DNA from: Anoplolepis gracilipes
Lineage: Eukaryota > Arthropoda > Insecta > Hymenoptera > Formicidae
Assembly (NCBI RefSeq): GCF_047496725.1
Contig: NC_132972.1
Span: 3,092,001-3,156,000, forward strand
DNA: 64,000 nucleotides
Direction of reading: 5' to 3'
Shown here: positions 53,876 to 64,000 of the stretch, piece after piece
How the letters are laid out: each line of letters begins with the position of its first letter
Position numbering within the stretch: the stretch's first letter is position 1
Translations under genes and position numbers: made by a program
The notes under the pieces: model-generated
What the model saw: only the letters and a program-made list of their open reading frames with translations
What the model was told of the DNA's origin: nothing
Database searches by the model: none

Positions 53876-56560
53876 ATAAAATATAATATGAAAAGAGAGA
53901 GAGAAAGAGAGAGAGAGACTCTTAAATTCTTACATATTACAATTTTTGAATGGAAAAAGGTACAAAGTCTGTGACTCTGAGAGCACGGTTATATGTATTA
54001 CTTTTTCATTTTATCGCGGCGCCATAATGGAGCACAATATGCCCTCAGAACGTGAATCATACCTAGCTCTAATTTACTCTTTCTCTCTCTCTCTCTCTCG
54101 CTCTCTTGTTCTCCCAAACATACGAGATATTAGGAGCACAACTCGAGAGTCGTGCCACGTTCTCGCGTAGGCTATAAACTGGTTGTCCGTGCCTGTTCCC
54201 GGCTACGAGAGAGCAGGCCAAAGGCGTACCTACCATATAGGCCGTATCCCACCGAGAAACAGAGCCGCGCGACCTGAATTTATTAGGCAGCGACGCGAAA
54301 ACTTTCGGGGAGCTCGTGGAGGGATGGATGGTCCTGTCCATACATTTTTCACGCCGCCGATAAATTCTTATTGTCCGCGGGCACGTAATGCCCCGCGTTA
54401 CGTTGTTACATCGGTGCGGTGATATTACCGCTGTGCATTATGCACAATCGTGACTTATGCGATGGTCGCGTGTGGCAGCGAAAATGATTAAATAGCGACG
54501 AGTATCTCCGAGAATAGTTTGACAGATATCGGCGAGTGAAAAATTGTTTCGCTCGTACATTTTCTCGTGTGCGACTTAAAATAATGATTGAAGCAGTAAA
54601 ATATTTTGTTATCATTTAATAAATCTAAAACTACTATGAATTTAATGAAGCGATATAGAAACTGACAAAAACAAAACTGTACCATTATCATTATTTTATA
54701 TTTAAAAACTCATGCTCGCAAATATGTTTCTATTATACAGTTTATCGTTAATTTTGATTACATACGCTATTATCGGTATTACATTATCGTAATAAGCGGA
54801 TGTATTATCGTATTACGGAAATATAATATGTATCTATTATTGAAATATCACGCGCATATGATGTCACGCAGCGGAAATGAAATAATATTTTTAATTCGCG
54901 AAGAAGAAAGAACGTCGGGTTTCCATGCGAAAAAAATTTGGTGATGCTCCACAAAAGAGAGCATCGCCTTTTGTTTTCTACGACAAAAATTGAGGTAGAC
55001 ACGTGCTAACTTGTCACGTCGCCCGAACTCATGTTTTATTCCACTCCGTCGCGTATATCGTAGTTCAGTTTGGATTTCTCGTGTCCTCCCTCCCGCCCTC
55101 CCGCCCTCCCTCCCTCTCCCCCCCCCTACCCCCCGCTCATACGTACACGCTTGGGTCGCATTATTATCGCGTATTACACGAGGTTACACGAGGTCAGCGA
55201 CCTGACAATATAACGAGCGTTTCTCTCTCTATTCGTTAATAAGCTTCTTTACATCATTGTTTAACTTTGGAACTCATGAGAGATGTACGGCGTGGTCGAT
55301 ATGGCGTAAAGTTCGCTGTAATGTAGTTCACCAACTTTCCGCTTCTCGCAAGTATATAGTAGTACTTTCCCACAAGAGCTCCTAGGGTATCATATTTACG
55401 ACTTATAGACGTCGTCAGCGGTGGGTAGTAGTCACATTCCCAGTATATGTTACATCTCCATTCAATGCGCCCGGCAAATGGGAGAAAGCCAAACCAATAA
55501 TAACCATCATCCTCAACTGCGGAAGAAACAATCTGGAAAATTATTGAGAAATTACATCGACGTTTGCTTTTGTTCTCGTGTGCGCGAAAATTATACGACA
55601 TGGGTATGATCATGGAGGATGCTCGCGACTATCGTCGAGATTTTATGATTGATACATTTACACATCGTGTATGAAACGTGTATGCTGCTGAAAAAAAATT
55701 AATGAAAACACTCTTTTAACCGTTAATAAAATAATTAAAAAACAAAATTATTATATAAAATATGTGAAAAGCATAATAAAACCAGTAGTATATCAGAGAT
55801 TATCGATACAGCTTCGATATATTAATCGCACGTGCTGAAGACATGTTTAACGCCAGTAATTAATAACGTGTGAGAGCTGTCACATTTTCCCACGTTCTTC
55901 TTCCATCACGTATGGTTCATCGCGCAATATCCCTCGCGTGGAAGAAGAATGTCATTCGTTTAATTGAGAGAAAAGGGTAAAAAAGGGACTTGGCCATTGG
56001 CGTGTGCAACTGAAATACGGCGAGTAGTTTTCCGAATTTTTATCACGAGGATAGTGCGAGCGGCAATTTCTTACATGGCCGAGCAATCTGGAGAGAATTT
56101 TTCATTATACAAGAAGATTGAATCGATTTTGCTCGAGGTTCCTACGCGCTTTAGTGTTTATCTCGTTTCTCGATGGTAATGTTCGAATATCGCGGAAACA
56201 TAATTCGTTTAATCAGGATTAATTGGAGCTCGTGATTGGGCGACTAATCTCGATCCTACGTACATACATAATTTATTGAGACAATTTAAAAAAGCAATAA
56301 ACTGTGGTATTAACAAATTAAAATACACGATGTTATGAAATTTTTCAACCATGTGCATACATATAATGCCCGAAATTTTCCGCACATGCAAGCTTGTATG
56401 AAAATAAAACTAAACATAATGTATGTATTAAAATCACGATGGTTTTTTTTTGTTTTTGTTTTAAATCGTACTTGTACGATACAAACGGGTAAAATATTAA
56501 ACGGAAAAATAAAAGAAGTGAAAAGGAAAACAGTACTAGTAGAAGTACAAGTAGAAATAG
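53876..56560. other. Mixed DNA, no gene seen
   Basis: Short GA and CT tracts at 53895-53918 and 54079-54101. CpG-rich at 53960-54480 and 55000-55450. The rest is AT-rich, including a GTACAAGTAGAAATAGA-type run near 56540. The quadruplex-type C run is listed separately. Confidence 0.55.
55085..55137 (-). other. Polypyrimidine C-run, quadruplex-type on the - strand
   Basis: Repeated CCCTCCCGCCCTCCC blocks are followed by nine C and then six C. On the - strand this is a set of more than six G tracts with one- to four-base loops. Confidence 0.75.
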
Positions 56561-57040
56561 AATTGAAGTAGCAAAATTTTATAGTGCGCGTTGCAGGAGG
56601 GATAAAAATAAATGCCAAAGAAAGAGTCATGTCAGGATCGAGTATATCGAAGTACAATAGACGCGCGATAAATATTACTCCTTTTATTCATAAAATTCCG
56701 CAGCCAGTTCTCTACCAGCGGCCTCTTTGTTGTAAACGCTTTAACTTCGAGTACAGTCGAGCAGCACACTGTAATATCTTTATTCACATTTTTCCGTGGA
56801 TTTTATTCCATGAATAAAAAGTAGACGTGTCCCGCTTTATTCGGGTGTACGGGTAAAAATTTGCTCGGGAACGCGAGAAAGCGTCCCGAAACTCGATGAA
56901 ACGTCAGTTAGTAATGAAATTCACGCGGGCTGCACCCACACACTACGACGGACAAAAACATAAAAGTCGATCAGTAATTACGCTCTGTCTCCGCCGGCGA
57001 AAGAGAGAACGAGAGAGAAGGCGAAGCCCCCGTTCTCTCT

Positions 57041-57074
<34 letters not shown>

Positions 57075-59174
57075 CTCACATTTCGCATTCGTCCCTAGAA
57101 CGAACTCCAGCAGAAAGCTGGACACATGTACACATATACGTATATATGTAGATCTCGACCTCGAGATTTTCACTCGTTCAACACGCTAACCGGCCATTAC
57201 CTATCCCGCGAGCGAGCGAGTCAGCCACGATCCTCCTGTAAATACCCGATACCGCGCTTGTGATGAATGAACGGAAACCAGTCTTGCGTTGCGATGAGCT
57301 CTCGAGTCCGCTCTCGCTGGTGAAGACGAATAAAACCGGATGCTGTGTAGTAGGTATTGCCGTTGTAACGCCGAGTGAACGACGAGATGAGCAAACTCGT
57401 TATTTCTGAACTCGCGGATACAGAGAATGTCATCCTCCGCGTGTCCTCGGGAAATAGCGGTGGACGTCTATTTATTGTATCGCGGTTAATCACTTGCCAG
57501 TCACGTATCCTCTCTATTGATGTGTCATACCTTCTCTTATTTTCAGCTTTGAATTGCTTGCTTTAAATTAATAACAACTTTACAATGAACTTCGATAATA
57601 AAATGGGAAAATAATTGTGATATTATTATTAATTATAATATTATTATTAAAATGAAAATTATTGTAATATAAATTTATATAGTTAACTTTTATCGTTTAT
57701 AACCTGAGATTATAATTGATATATTATAACTTTGTATAAATATTTATGCTGAAATATTGAATAAAAAATATCATTTTATTATTAGTTAAATTTCCAAAGA
57801 TATTAATACACATATATACATATATATATATAAATATATAAATAATGTCTATGATTTTGCTTTATACTTTAATTAAAACAATAGAATGTTAGCCATTTAT
57901 TTTAAAGTCCCATATATTGTATTTGAATATAACTGGCCGAGAAGTAGCGGGCATCTAAGGTACGTTCGATATCGGATGACCACTTGCCAACTCAATATCG
58001 GATATTCGAGTTCAGTATCGAATCCTGGGTATAGCGTTTCAATTGCTTTCGTTGGTGCAGGAAGTGAATCTTAACAGTGTGCGAACTCCTGCCGGTAGAA
58101 TTGATATTTTCTTCGAATCCCGAACATCTGCGCAGATATCGTCGTATATACAAAGTGTCTCTCTGATCAACGGTACGTTATTTTTATCGATAAGTCGATC
58201 GTCTTTATCTTGTCTCTTTCCTGTATTATGTTTCTTGATGCGCAATCCGTATTGTAACAACTTTATCTCAAGAAGATAAAATTGTGATTGTAACTCTGAC
58301 ATACATATATAGTTAAGATATATCGTCTAAAATTCATCATCGAATGAAAAATATGAATCACGTGCTTCTGTGTGCCTATAATTAATTATTTTTTTATTTT
58401 TTTTCAGCCCATTATTATTTTAGTACATAATTGATGTAAAAATAATATAATGGACGTGTGATTACTTTAAATGTCCCAATTTTCTGACGATTTTCCGACA
58501 TTTTCCAAAGCGATTAACGCTCTTCGATCGACCAGGAACATAGAACAGGGTTTTCACGAGTAGCAAACAGTGTTTCGAGCTTCCATTCATTCTAGAACGA
58601 TGTTCGCGCGAGTGCACGCAACCCTGGCCCTGGCTGGTCCATTATCTACTTTAGGTTGCGACATGTCGAGCGCAAAACCAGTCCGGCCGGTTGCCGGTCG
58701 ATCCAGTTGGGCAAATAGAGCCGGCAAAAAGACACACGGGGTGTAACGCGTATACTCTTAACAGATTATACCGCGCGCTCTGCGTCCGGAATCGCGGTTG
58801 CGGCTGACGAGGCCAATGAAACGCGTCCAATTAGCTACGCGGCCTTTCCATGTGTTATTATCGGTTTAAAGAATCGATTTTCGCATTTCTTCCATTTTCT
58901 AACATTATTTATTAATTTCATTTATTCCAACATTTATTAATTTTATTCTTGCTGTTAATTCTCCTTCTTAATAATGTATTTATTTTATCTTATACGTTTT
59001 TGCTGATGTTATTATTTTTTTATATTCTGTATTTTGTACACTAAAAGAAACTTTCTTCCCCGTTGATTTTTTAAATATATACATTAAATAAATAAATAAC
59101 TAAATTATATGCGGTAAAAAATATTAGAATACTCTTATTGGCCTATGTTGTCAATATGCAGAACTTGACGTTCG

Positions 59175-59210
<36 letters not shown>

Positions 59211-61919
59211 CTTTGTGTGGAAACTATTGTCAAAAGGAGTAAGAATCAGCTAGGAGAGTTGGATAACAATTCTGAGAATTTCGAGAAGAGAGCAACTACC
59301 TTCGTTTGGGTCTCGTTATATAACACAACCCAAAATTATCAGCGAAATCAAGAGATACGAATGAAGGAAATTATGATTTTCCCTTCGTGCGTTACAAAAG
59401 CTTTATTCATTTGTTTTCGAAAAATTGTAAAGCTTTGTTATTTTATTTATTTCACGTTTTGTTTTTCTTGAAATATTTCACAAAATTTAAGAAACTTGAA
59501 ACTTGTCTATCGCGTCGAATTTAATTGATGAAAAGATTTGTATTTGTAAAAGAGTGTAACAATTTTTTTTTTATTTACACTTTACTAAATATATCAATTT
59601 CGAAGGTTTCCGGCACCTCCATAATTAATATTATTTATCAATTATTTTAATTAATTTATATTATTTTTACTATTTATATTCAATTATCTTTTTTGCGAGA
59701 CTAAATTGGATATCATTTTTAACATAAACTCGACAATTCAGAACATTCGTGGAATCTTGTGCGTCTTTATAAGCAAATATTGAAGGATTAAATAGTATAG
59801 TGACATAAGAGACTCGATAAAGTTTACAACGTACACTTGAGACGTAAGATAACACGGCGAGGGGATAGTAACGTCGGTAAATTACGCGCTATGATTCCTC
59901 GCTCATTTGCCTGACATGTAACGGAAGAACCCGGAGATGCTGTAATTACTTGGCGGAAATGAGATACTAATCGCACTACTACCTGAAAACCCGCCCTCTT
60001 CAAGAGGTGAAAATAGTATCGGCGAACAGTGACATACATATATGTAACGAGCTCTTTCTTTCGATTCTTGTGGGAATCAAAGGCGGAGCTTTTGTGAGAT
60101 TAATAAAACCCTTTATTAAACAGAGAGATATAATTATTGAAGTTTTTGTTTACGTGCGAAATGTAAGAAGGTACGGATTTTACAAGTGCATCGAAAATAT
60201 CGTGTAAACACTTGTAGACTAAAATATCGTAATATTTTACTCGCGTCTTTTGAATCTGTTTTTAATTTTACAATAACCTATATAAATTATAAACTAACAT
60301 GTTGTAGATAACTAGTATTAATTACTGTAATTATCTATGCGATATTTATTACTGATCCTTCATAACTTTTGAGATATAGTGGAAATCTACTATATAATTG
60401 GCCGAGTACTCGAAAGGATTAAGAGAGGACTAATTCGAGGATGCTAAAATTTCCGGAATTTCACGCATCGTTTGAAACATCACTTCAGTCCATTAATAAC
60501 GGGGGACGTGCGAGCGGGAAAATTTTCGCCGGTCTCGAAAGTTGACTTTTGAAAAATGTCGGAGAGCTCTCACGGCAGCGACTGACAGTGCAGCCCGCGA
60601 GTGTGGGACTTTTACAAATTGCAGTTAAACCGACGAAAGCGCGCAGAATTCAATTTCGTCCCAAGTTACAAAGTCGGCCGCATCCTCGGAGGACAGGAGG
60701 ACAGAGAGATAGAGAGGGAGAGAGAGAGAGAGAGGACGGTTTGGAAAAGGTGGGCGGCGGTTGCTCCCATCTCCCACCCGCCTCGTAATAAAGTCTGCCT
60801 AGAATTTCATTATTTCCGGTGATGCAAATCCCATTTGTGTCAGCGCGGAAAATGTGCGCGGGGGTCACGGCCTGCGAGGACGAAAGACAATCCGCAAGAA
60901 AGATAATTCGAATTAGCGGGAGATGACCGAGCGGGCGTTAGTCAAAGTAATGTCTGTCACCAGCGACCGGATTACCATAACTTGCCGTCTCGAGCAGCGG
61001 TGAAGGTGATAGTAATATTTTCACGACAGCTGAAAGTAATTATTCTTTGTCCAAGTTAGACTGTATTAAAAGAAAACACGTGTCCCACGTTTTATCTTAC
61101 ATAAAATATAAATAAATATATCTACGTAGAAAATAGATATAATTTAAATATATATTTATTTAAAATAAGGAACGGCAGGTCTGTCCTGAGAATAAAATTT
61201 TAAGTTTTTTTTTTTTTTTTTTTTTAGATTGACTTTTGTAAATTACAATTGTCAATATTGGCAGTTACAGAAAGCCGATCAAGAAACTAAAAGTTTCTAT
61301 TGTCTATATTAATTTGATATCGCGCCGACTCGACGCACATTCTGTTCTCGTGCAAAATTAACATACCATATTTATCGCGTCTATCGCATTCACATACTAT
61401 CGCATTGTGTTATGTGGATGGAATATGAGATAACAATTTAACATGTAACATTTGGACGTAGCCGGGCCGCATCAGCATACTCGATACTATGCTCTAAATG
61501 ACAAAGCGACGAGAGTACGTCATTTCCCGAGTGGGCATGTCAGTCTGCCAATAAAATGCAATTGGATGTGCGGCAGCGTTGAAAATTTGCAACGCTCGAA
61601 TTTATATTTTGCGTTTAGCAGATTTTTGTTACGGACGGTTAAGTGCGGTTAATTATGCCAATGAAGTATCTCTTTTTGTTAGGTAACACTGGTATGAATA
61701 ATGTGAACTGGAAAATATGTTGCCAATATTACAGTTAAATGATGTAATTAATGCTGTATATAATCGATTTTTTTGTATCGATAATAAAAAAACTTTAATG
61801 AAAGAAAGATTTTAATAATGAACCGCGCGATAATAATTACAAGAGAATTAAGCAGAAAAATATTTTATTTTTAAATTATACAATTAGTTATTCGAATATT
61901 AAAATGATATATATATATA
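56561..61919. other. Mixed DNA, no gene seen
   Basis: CpG-rich patches at 56650-57560, 58560-58870 and 60420-61010. The 58.6 kb patch reads CCCTGGCCCTGGCTGGTCC and CCGGCCGGTTGCCGG. CT tract 59177-59203, GA tract 60709-60733, 21 T at 61205-61225. Everything else is AT-rich, and no frame is recognised. Confidence 0.55.
57031..57072. repeat. CT repeat merging into 29 T
   Basis: CGTTCTCTCTCTC leads into 29 T. The GAGAGAACG just upstream (57003-57011) is the inverse of CGTTCTCTC, so a short hairpin stem precedes the T run. Confidence 0.9.
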
Positions 61920-62134
61920 CTGTACAAAATAATTGCGGATAAAATGTCTGAAATTTTCTCACAGATATGCACTCTCTGAATTTTCAAAAGAGTGTCTGAA
62001 TTTTCCGACATTTTTCTAAACTTTCAAAAAAGTGACTCCGATGATTACAAGATAGATTGTCTCAAATTACTTTGAGACATTCAAATCTGAAAATTCAGAC
62101 AAAAATATATTTGAATTCTTAGGCAATTTTTTAT
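61920..62134 (-). mobile_element. CAGAC-rich MITE copy in a transposon cluster
   Basis: It begins CTGTACAAAATAATTGCGGA after a TA and continues AAAATGTCTGAAATTTTC, AGAGTGTCTGAATTTTC and TAGATTGTCTCAAATTAC. It closes with AAAATTCAGACAAAAATA and TTCTTAGGCAATTTTTTA. The orientation matches the copy at 12575. A second copy of the same family starts only 26 bases later. Confidence 0.72.
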
Positions 62135-62159
62135 AACATACGAGATTATTATGCGTATA

Positions 62160-62725
62160 CTGTAAAAAATAACAGGAGACTGGAGACAAAGTGTGTGAAG
62201 TTTTCTTATACTCAAAAAAATATTTTGCTAATGTAGATAGATTTCTAGATATCACAATTAAAATTTATCGTTACTTTTTGTATCTGCTAGAATATTGTTT
62301 GTCACATATAGAATTTATAGCAACAATATTCTAGCAATACCTCTAGAAAATTTAGATCCCATTGCCAAATATTAATCACAAATATAATTGTCCTTAACAA
62401 GATAGACAGCACAGAAAAATTTTCTGTCTAAATTACACTAATAGTACAGATATAAATTCCATCTCTGTCATTTAAATTAATTAAGTACAAAACGTATGCG
62501 GTATCACAGTATTTGCTAATATACCTCGATTAATTTTTCACATCGGCAACATTTTTACTATAATTGCAAAACTATTTTTTTGAATGTACAGACACACAGT
62601 CTGAATTTTCAGACATTCTTTTAAACATTCAGAAAAATAATTCTAATGATTAAGCAGAGTGTCTGAAATTACTTTTAGAAACCCAGATCTGAAACTGTGT
62701 CCGAATTTTTAAACAATTTTGTAGC
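62160..62725 (-). mobile_element. CAGAC-rich MITE copy split by a nested insertion
   Basis: The left part (62160-62208) reads CTGTAAAAAATAACAGGAGA, then GACAAAGTGTGTGAAG and TTTTCTTA. The right part (62587-62725) resumes exactly where the family sequence should continue: TACAGACACACAGTCTGAAT, then TTTTCAGACATTC and AGTGTCTGAAATTAC. Without the 378 bp insert and one TA duplicate, the element is about 186 bp, the normal family size. Its right terminus is decayed. Confidence 0.72.
62209..62586. mobile_element. 378 bp TA-flanked element nested in a CAGAC-rich MITE
   Basis: The segment interrupts the host element between two TA dinucleotides (62207-62208 and 62587-62588). Its ends are inverted repeats of about 20 bases: TCAAAAAAATATTTTGC at the left, and GCAAAACTATTTTTTTGA at the right, whose reverse complement is TCAAAAAAATAGTTTTGC. 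Inside is a perfect 15-base inverted repeat, TGCTAGAATATTGTT (62285-62299) and its complement (62322-62336), plus a smaller hairpin around CAGAAAAATTTTCTG. It has no open frame of use. It is a separate Tc1/mariner-type miniature element, younger than its host. Confidence 0.75.
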
Positions 62726-63916
62726 GATCCGAGGTTATCGTGTATACGTAGATGTGTACGTAGATATACGTTAGATCGAATTTATTTCTACGCGAGAACG
62801 CAAGGGCTTCGTATAAACCGGAGGGAAGTGCACGGCAAAATTAATGTCGTTGGCTCTCGAGAGAGCACGTGTATACGCACATCTCTCTACTTGCATAATA
62901 CTTATCGCGCAGATACCTTTCTCGCAAGTAGCCAATCTCTCGTGACTGTGACGTACAAACTCTCGTCGTGTAGTATTACAGCATACCCCGAAGGGGAGAG
63001 ACCGCGAAGTTGTAAACGGGGTGACACGTTTTTACATGGCCATGTAACAACCGATTACCTCACGTCGCTCATAGATACACGAATACGTAACCGATGGAGC
63101 TCGTTAATCTGGTAGAAGCGTTAAAGCTTGTTCACGCGAAACGTAGCGAGGGCCGTTGCCAAACGATCACCACATCAGAGTTTCTGATCCGAGACGAGTT
63201 CCTCTATTGGCTGGGGATCCAAGCCACCTATACCTACCTCTTATATATATATATATATATACCCTCTCGCTTGCCCGAAGGACGTTCTTCATCCTCCGAA
63301 AGGATTGACGACGTAGCTCGCCCACCGCGAAACTTTCCCCATTTCCGAACTCGGCCCCAGTGAATCGATGCACGTAATTCGGACCCCCATAAGCATCCAC
63401 CATCTTGCTTCGGCCTATGTAATCTCTGTAACTGCTCTGCTATTTCCGCGCATTCTTACTCGATTTCTCCTAAACTCGCTCGTCGTCGTCCTCGTTGTCG
63501 TCGTCGTCTTCTTCTTCGTATCTTCTGCCGTATACGATGATGATCCAAGTTGGACCAGCATAAATGCGCTCGCTCGTGCGTCGGAACGAGCGCTCGAAAC
63601 TCTCGCTCTGTCGGAATTACAAGCCGCGAGAGAAGTACAGAGTGCAGCGCCAAACAGCTTCAACAACGATAGCGAGACGGTATCTTCCGCTGAATTTTCA
63701 AGCAATTTTCTTCTCCGTCAAGAATTGAAAATAAACGAAAGTTAGAGAATTGTTCGAGGGTGAAAATTAGAGGAAGGTTCTCTGGCGAATGAAAAGTTAA
63801 CGATACATGTAGATGTAACGAAATCTTATTTAAGTGAATTGTGTAATAATGCAATATACATATTATACCTAATTATAGATTACTAAATAATATATTATAT
63901 ATGTTTATCTTATTTT

Positions 63917-63918
<2 letters not shown>
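62726..63918. other. CpG-rich patch with a 125-codon frame of unknown status
   Basis: CpG-rich from 62730 to about 63740. A + strand frame at 63368-63745 has a hydrophobic stretch at residues 33-55 followed by an acidic, serine- and alanine-rich tail. The hydrophobic stretch is encoded by a GTC/TTC trinucleotide run (63479-63519), so it may be accidental. A second frame ends at 63363. Neither is recognised and no splice-site pair is convincing. Confidence 0.45.
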
Positions 63919-63976
<58 letters not shown>

Positions 63977-63986
63977 ATATATATAT
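63919..63986. repeat. (TA)n microsatellite at the window end
   Basis: About 50 bases of TA, then ATGTGTGTGTATAT and more TA. TA runs also occur at 50816-50840, 51033-51070, 36726-36747, 38071-38091 and 63243-63261. Confidence 0.95.
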
Positions 63987-64000
63987 CACATTGAAATGGT

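Overview
The window is nuclear DNA of an animal, most likely an insect and probably an ant or another hymenopteran. The evidence is a 5S ribosomal RNA gene of insect type, no bacterial-style gene packing, dense GA/CT and AC/GT microsatellites, several families of small non-autonomous DNA transposons, and a mosaic of very AT-rich DNA with short CpG-rich patches. The species assignment is an inference from composition and repeat style. I found no protein-coding gene I could defend. The open frames are short, unrelated to any family I recognise, and often made of translated microsatellite (poly-HT, poly-VC, poly-RE, poly-LS). The window is best read as intergenic or long-intron DNA.

The one clear gene is a 119-base 5S rRNA gene at 19200-19318 on the + strand. 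Its helices are intact and it ends in a 12-T RNA polymerase III terminator.

The most interesting content is a set of short transposons that can be delimited by comparing sequence within the window. (1) A family of roughly 180-215 bp elements, with ends CACTGTAAAAA, TA target duplications and many CAGAC/GTCTG motifs, occurs at 12575, 22309, 28101, 34028, 61920 and 62160; the last copy is split by a different 378 bp TA-flanked element. (2) Two full-length copies of a ~570 bp element with CAG...CTG ends (pogo/Tigger-like) lie in opposite orientation at 18574-19147 and ~37499-38064. (3) Two foldback-like elements of ~716 and ~613 bp lie at 10514 and 45614. (4) A 381 bp long-inverted-repeat element at 23646-24026, flanked by TTAA, sits in one unit of a local tandem duplication whose other unit shows the unoccupied site; a second partial copy is at 30392. 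(5) A ~560 bp element with GGGTA...TACCC ends and ATGGCCATCTT motifs lies at 48346-48905. None has room for a transposase, so all would depend on enzymes encoded elsewhere.

Layout: AT-rich blocks alternate with CpG-rich patches every 1-3 kb (for example 1.6-2.4, 3.7-4.5, 6.7-8.0, 13.8-14.6, 15.3-16.3, 17.0-18.0, 19.2-20.3, 24.4-26.7, 28.3-30.4, 34.1-36.1, 42.5-43.7, 46.2-46.9, 56.6-57.5 and 62.7-63.8 kb). GA/CT tracts tend to sit in or beside these patches. One patch has a TATA/initiator pair near 29.9 kb that could be a real promoter. Other structures worth noting are a 213 bp TG/CG/GA compound tract, a 116 bp AC tract, three G-quadruplex-type runs and several perfect palindromes.
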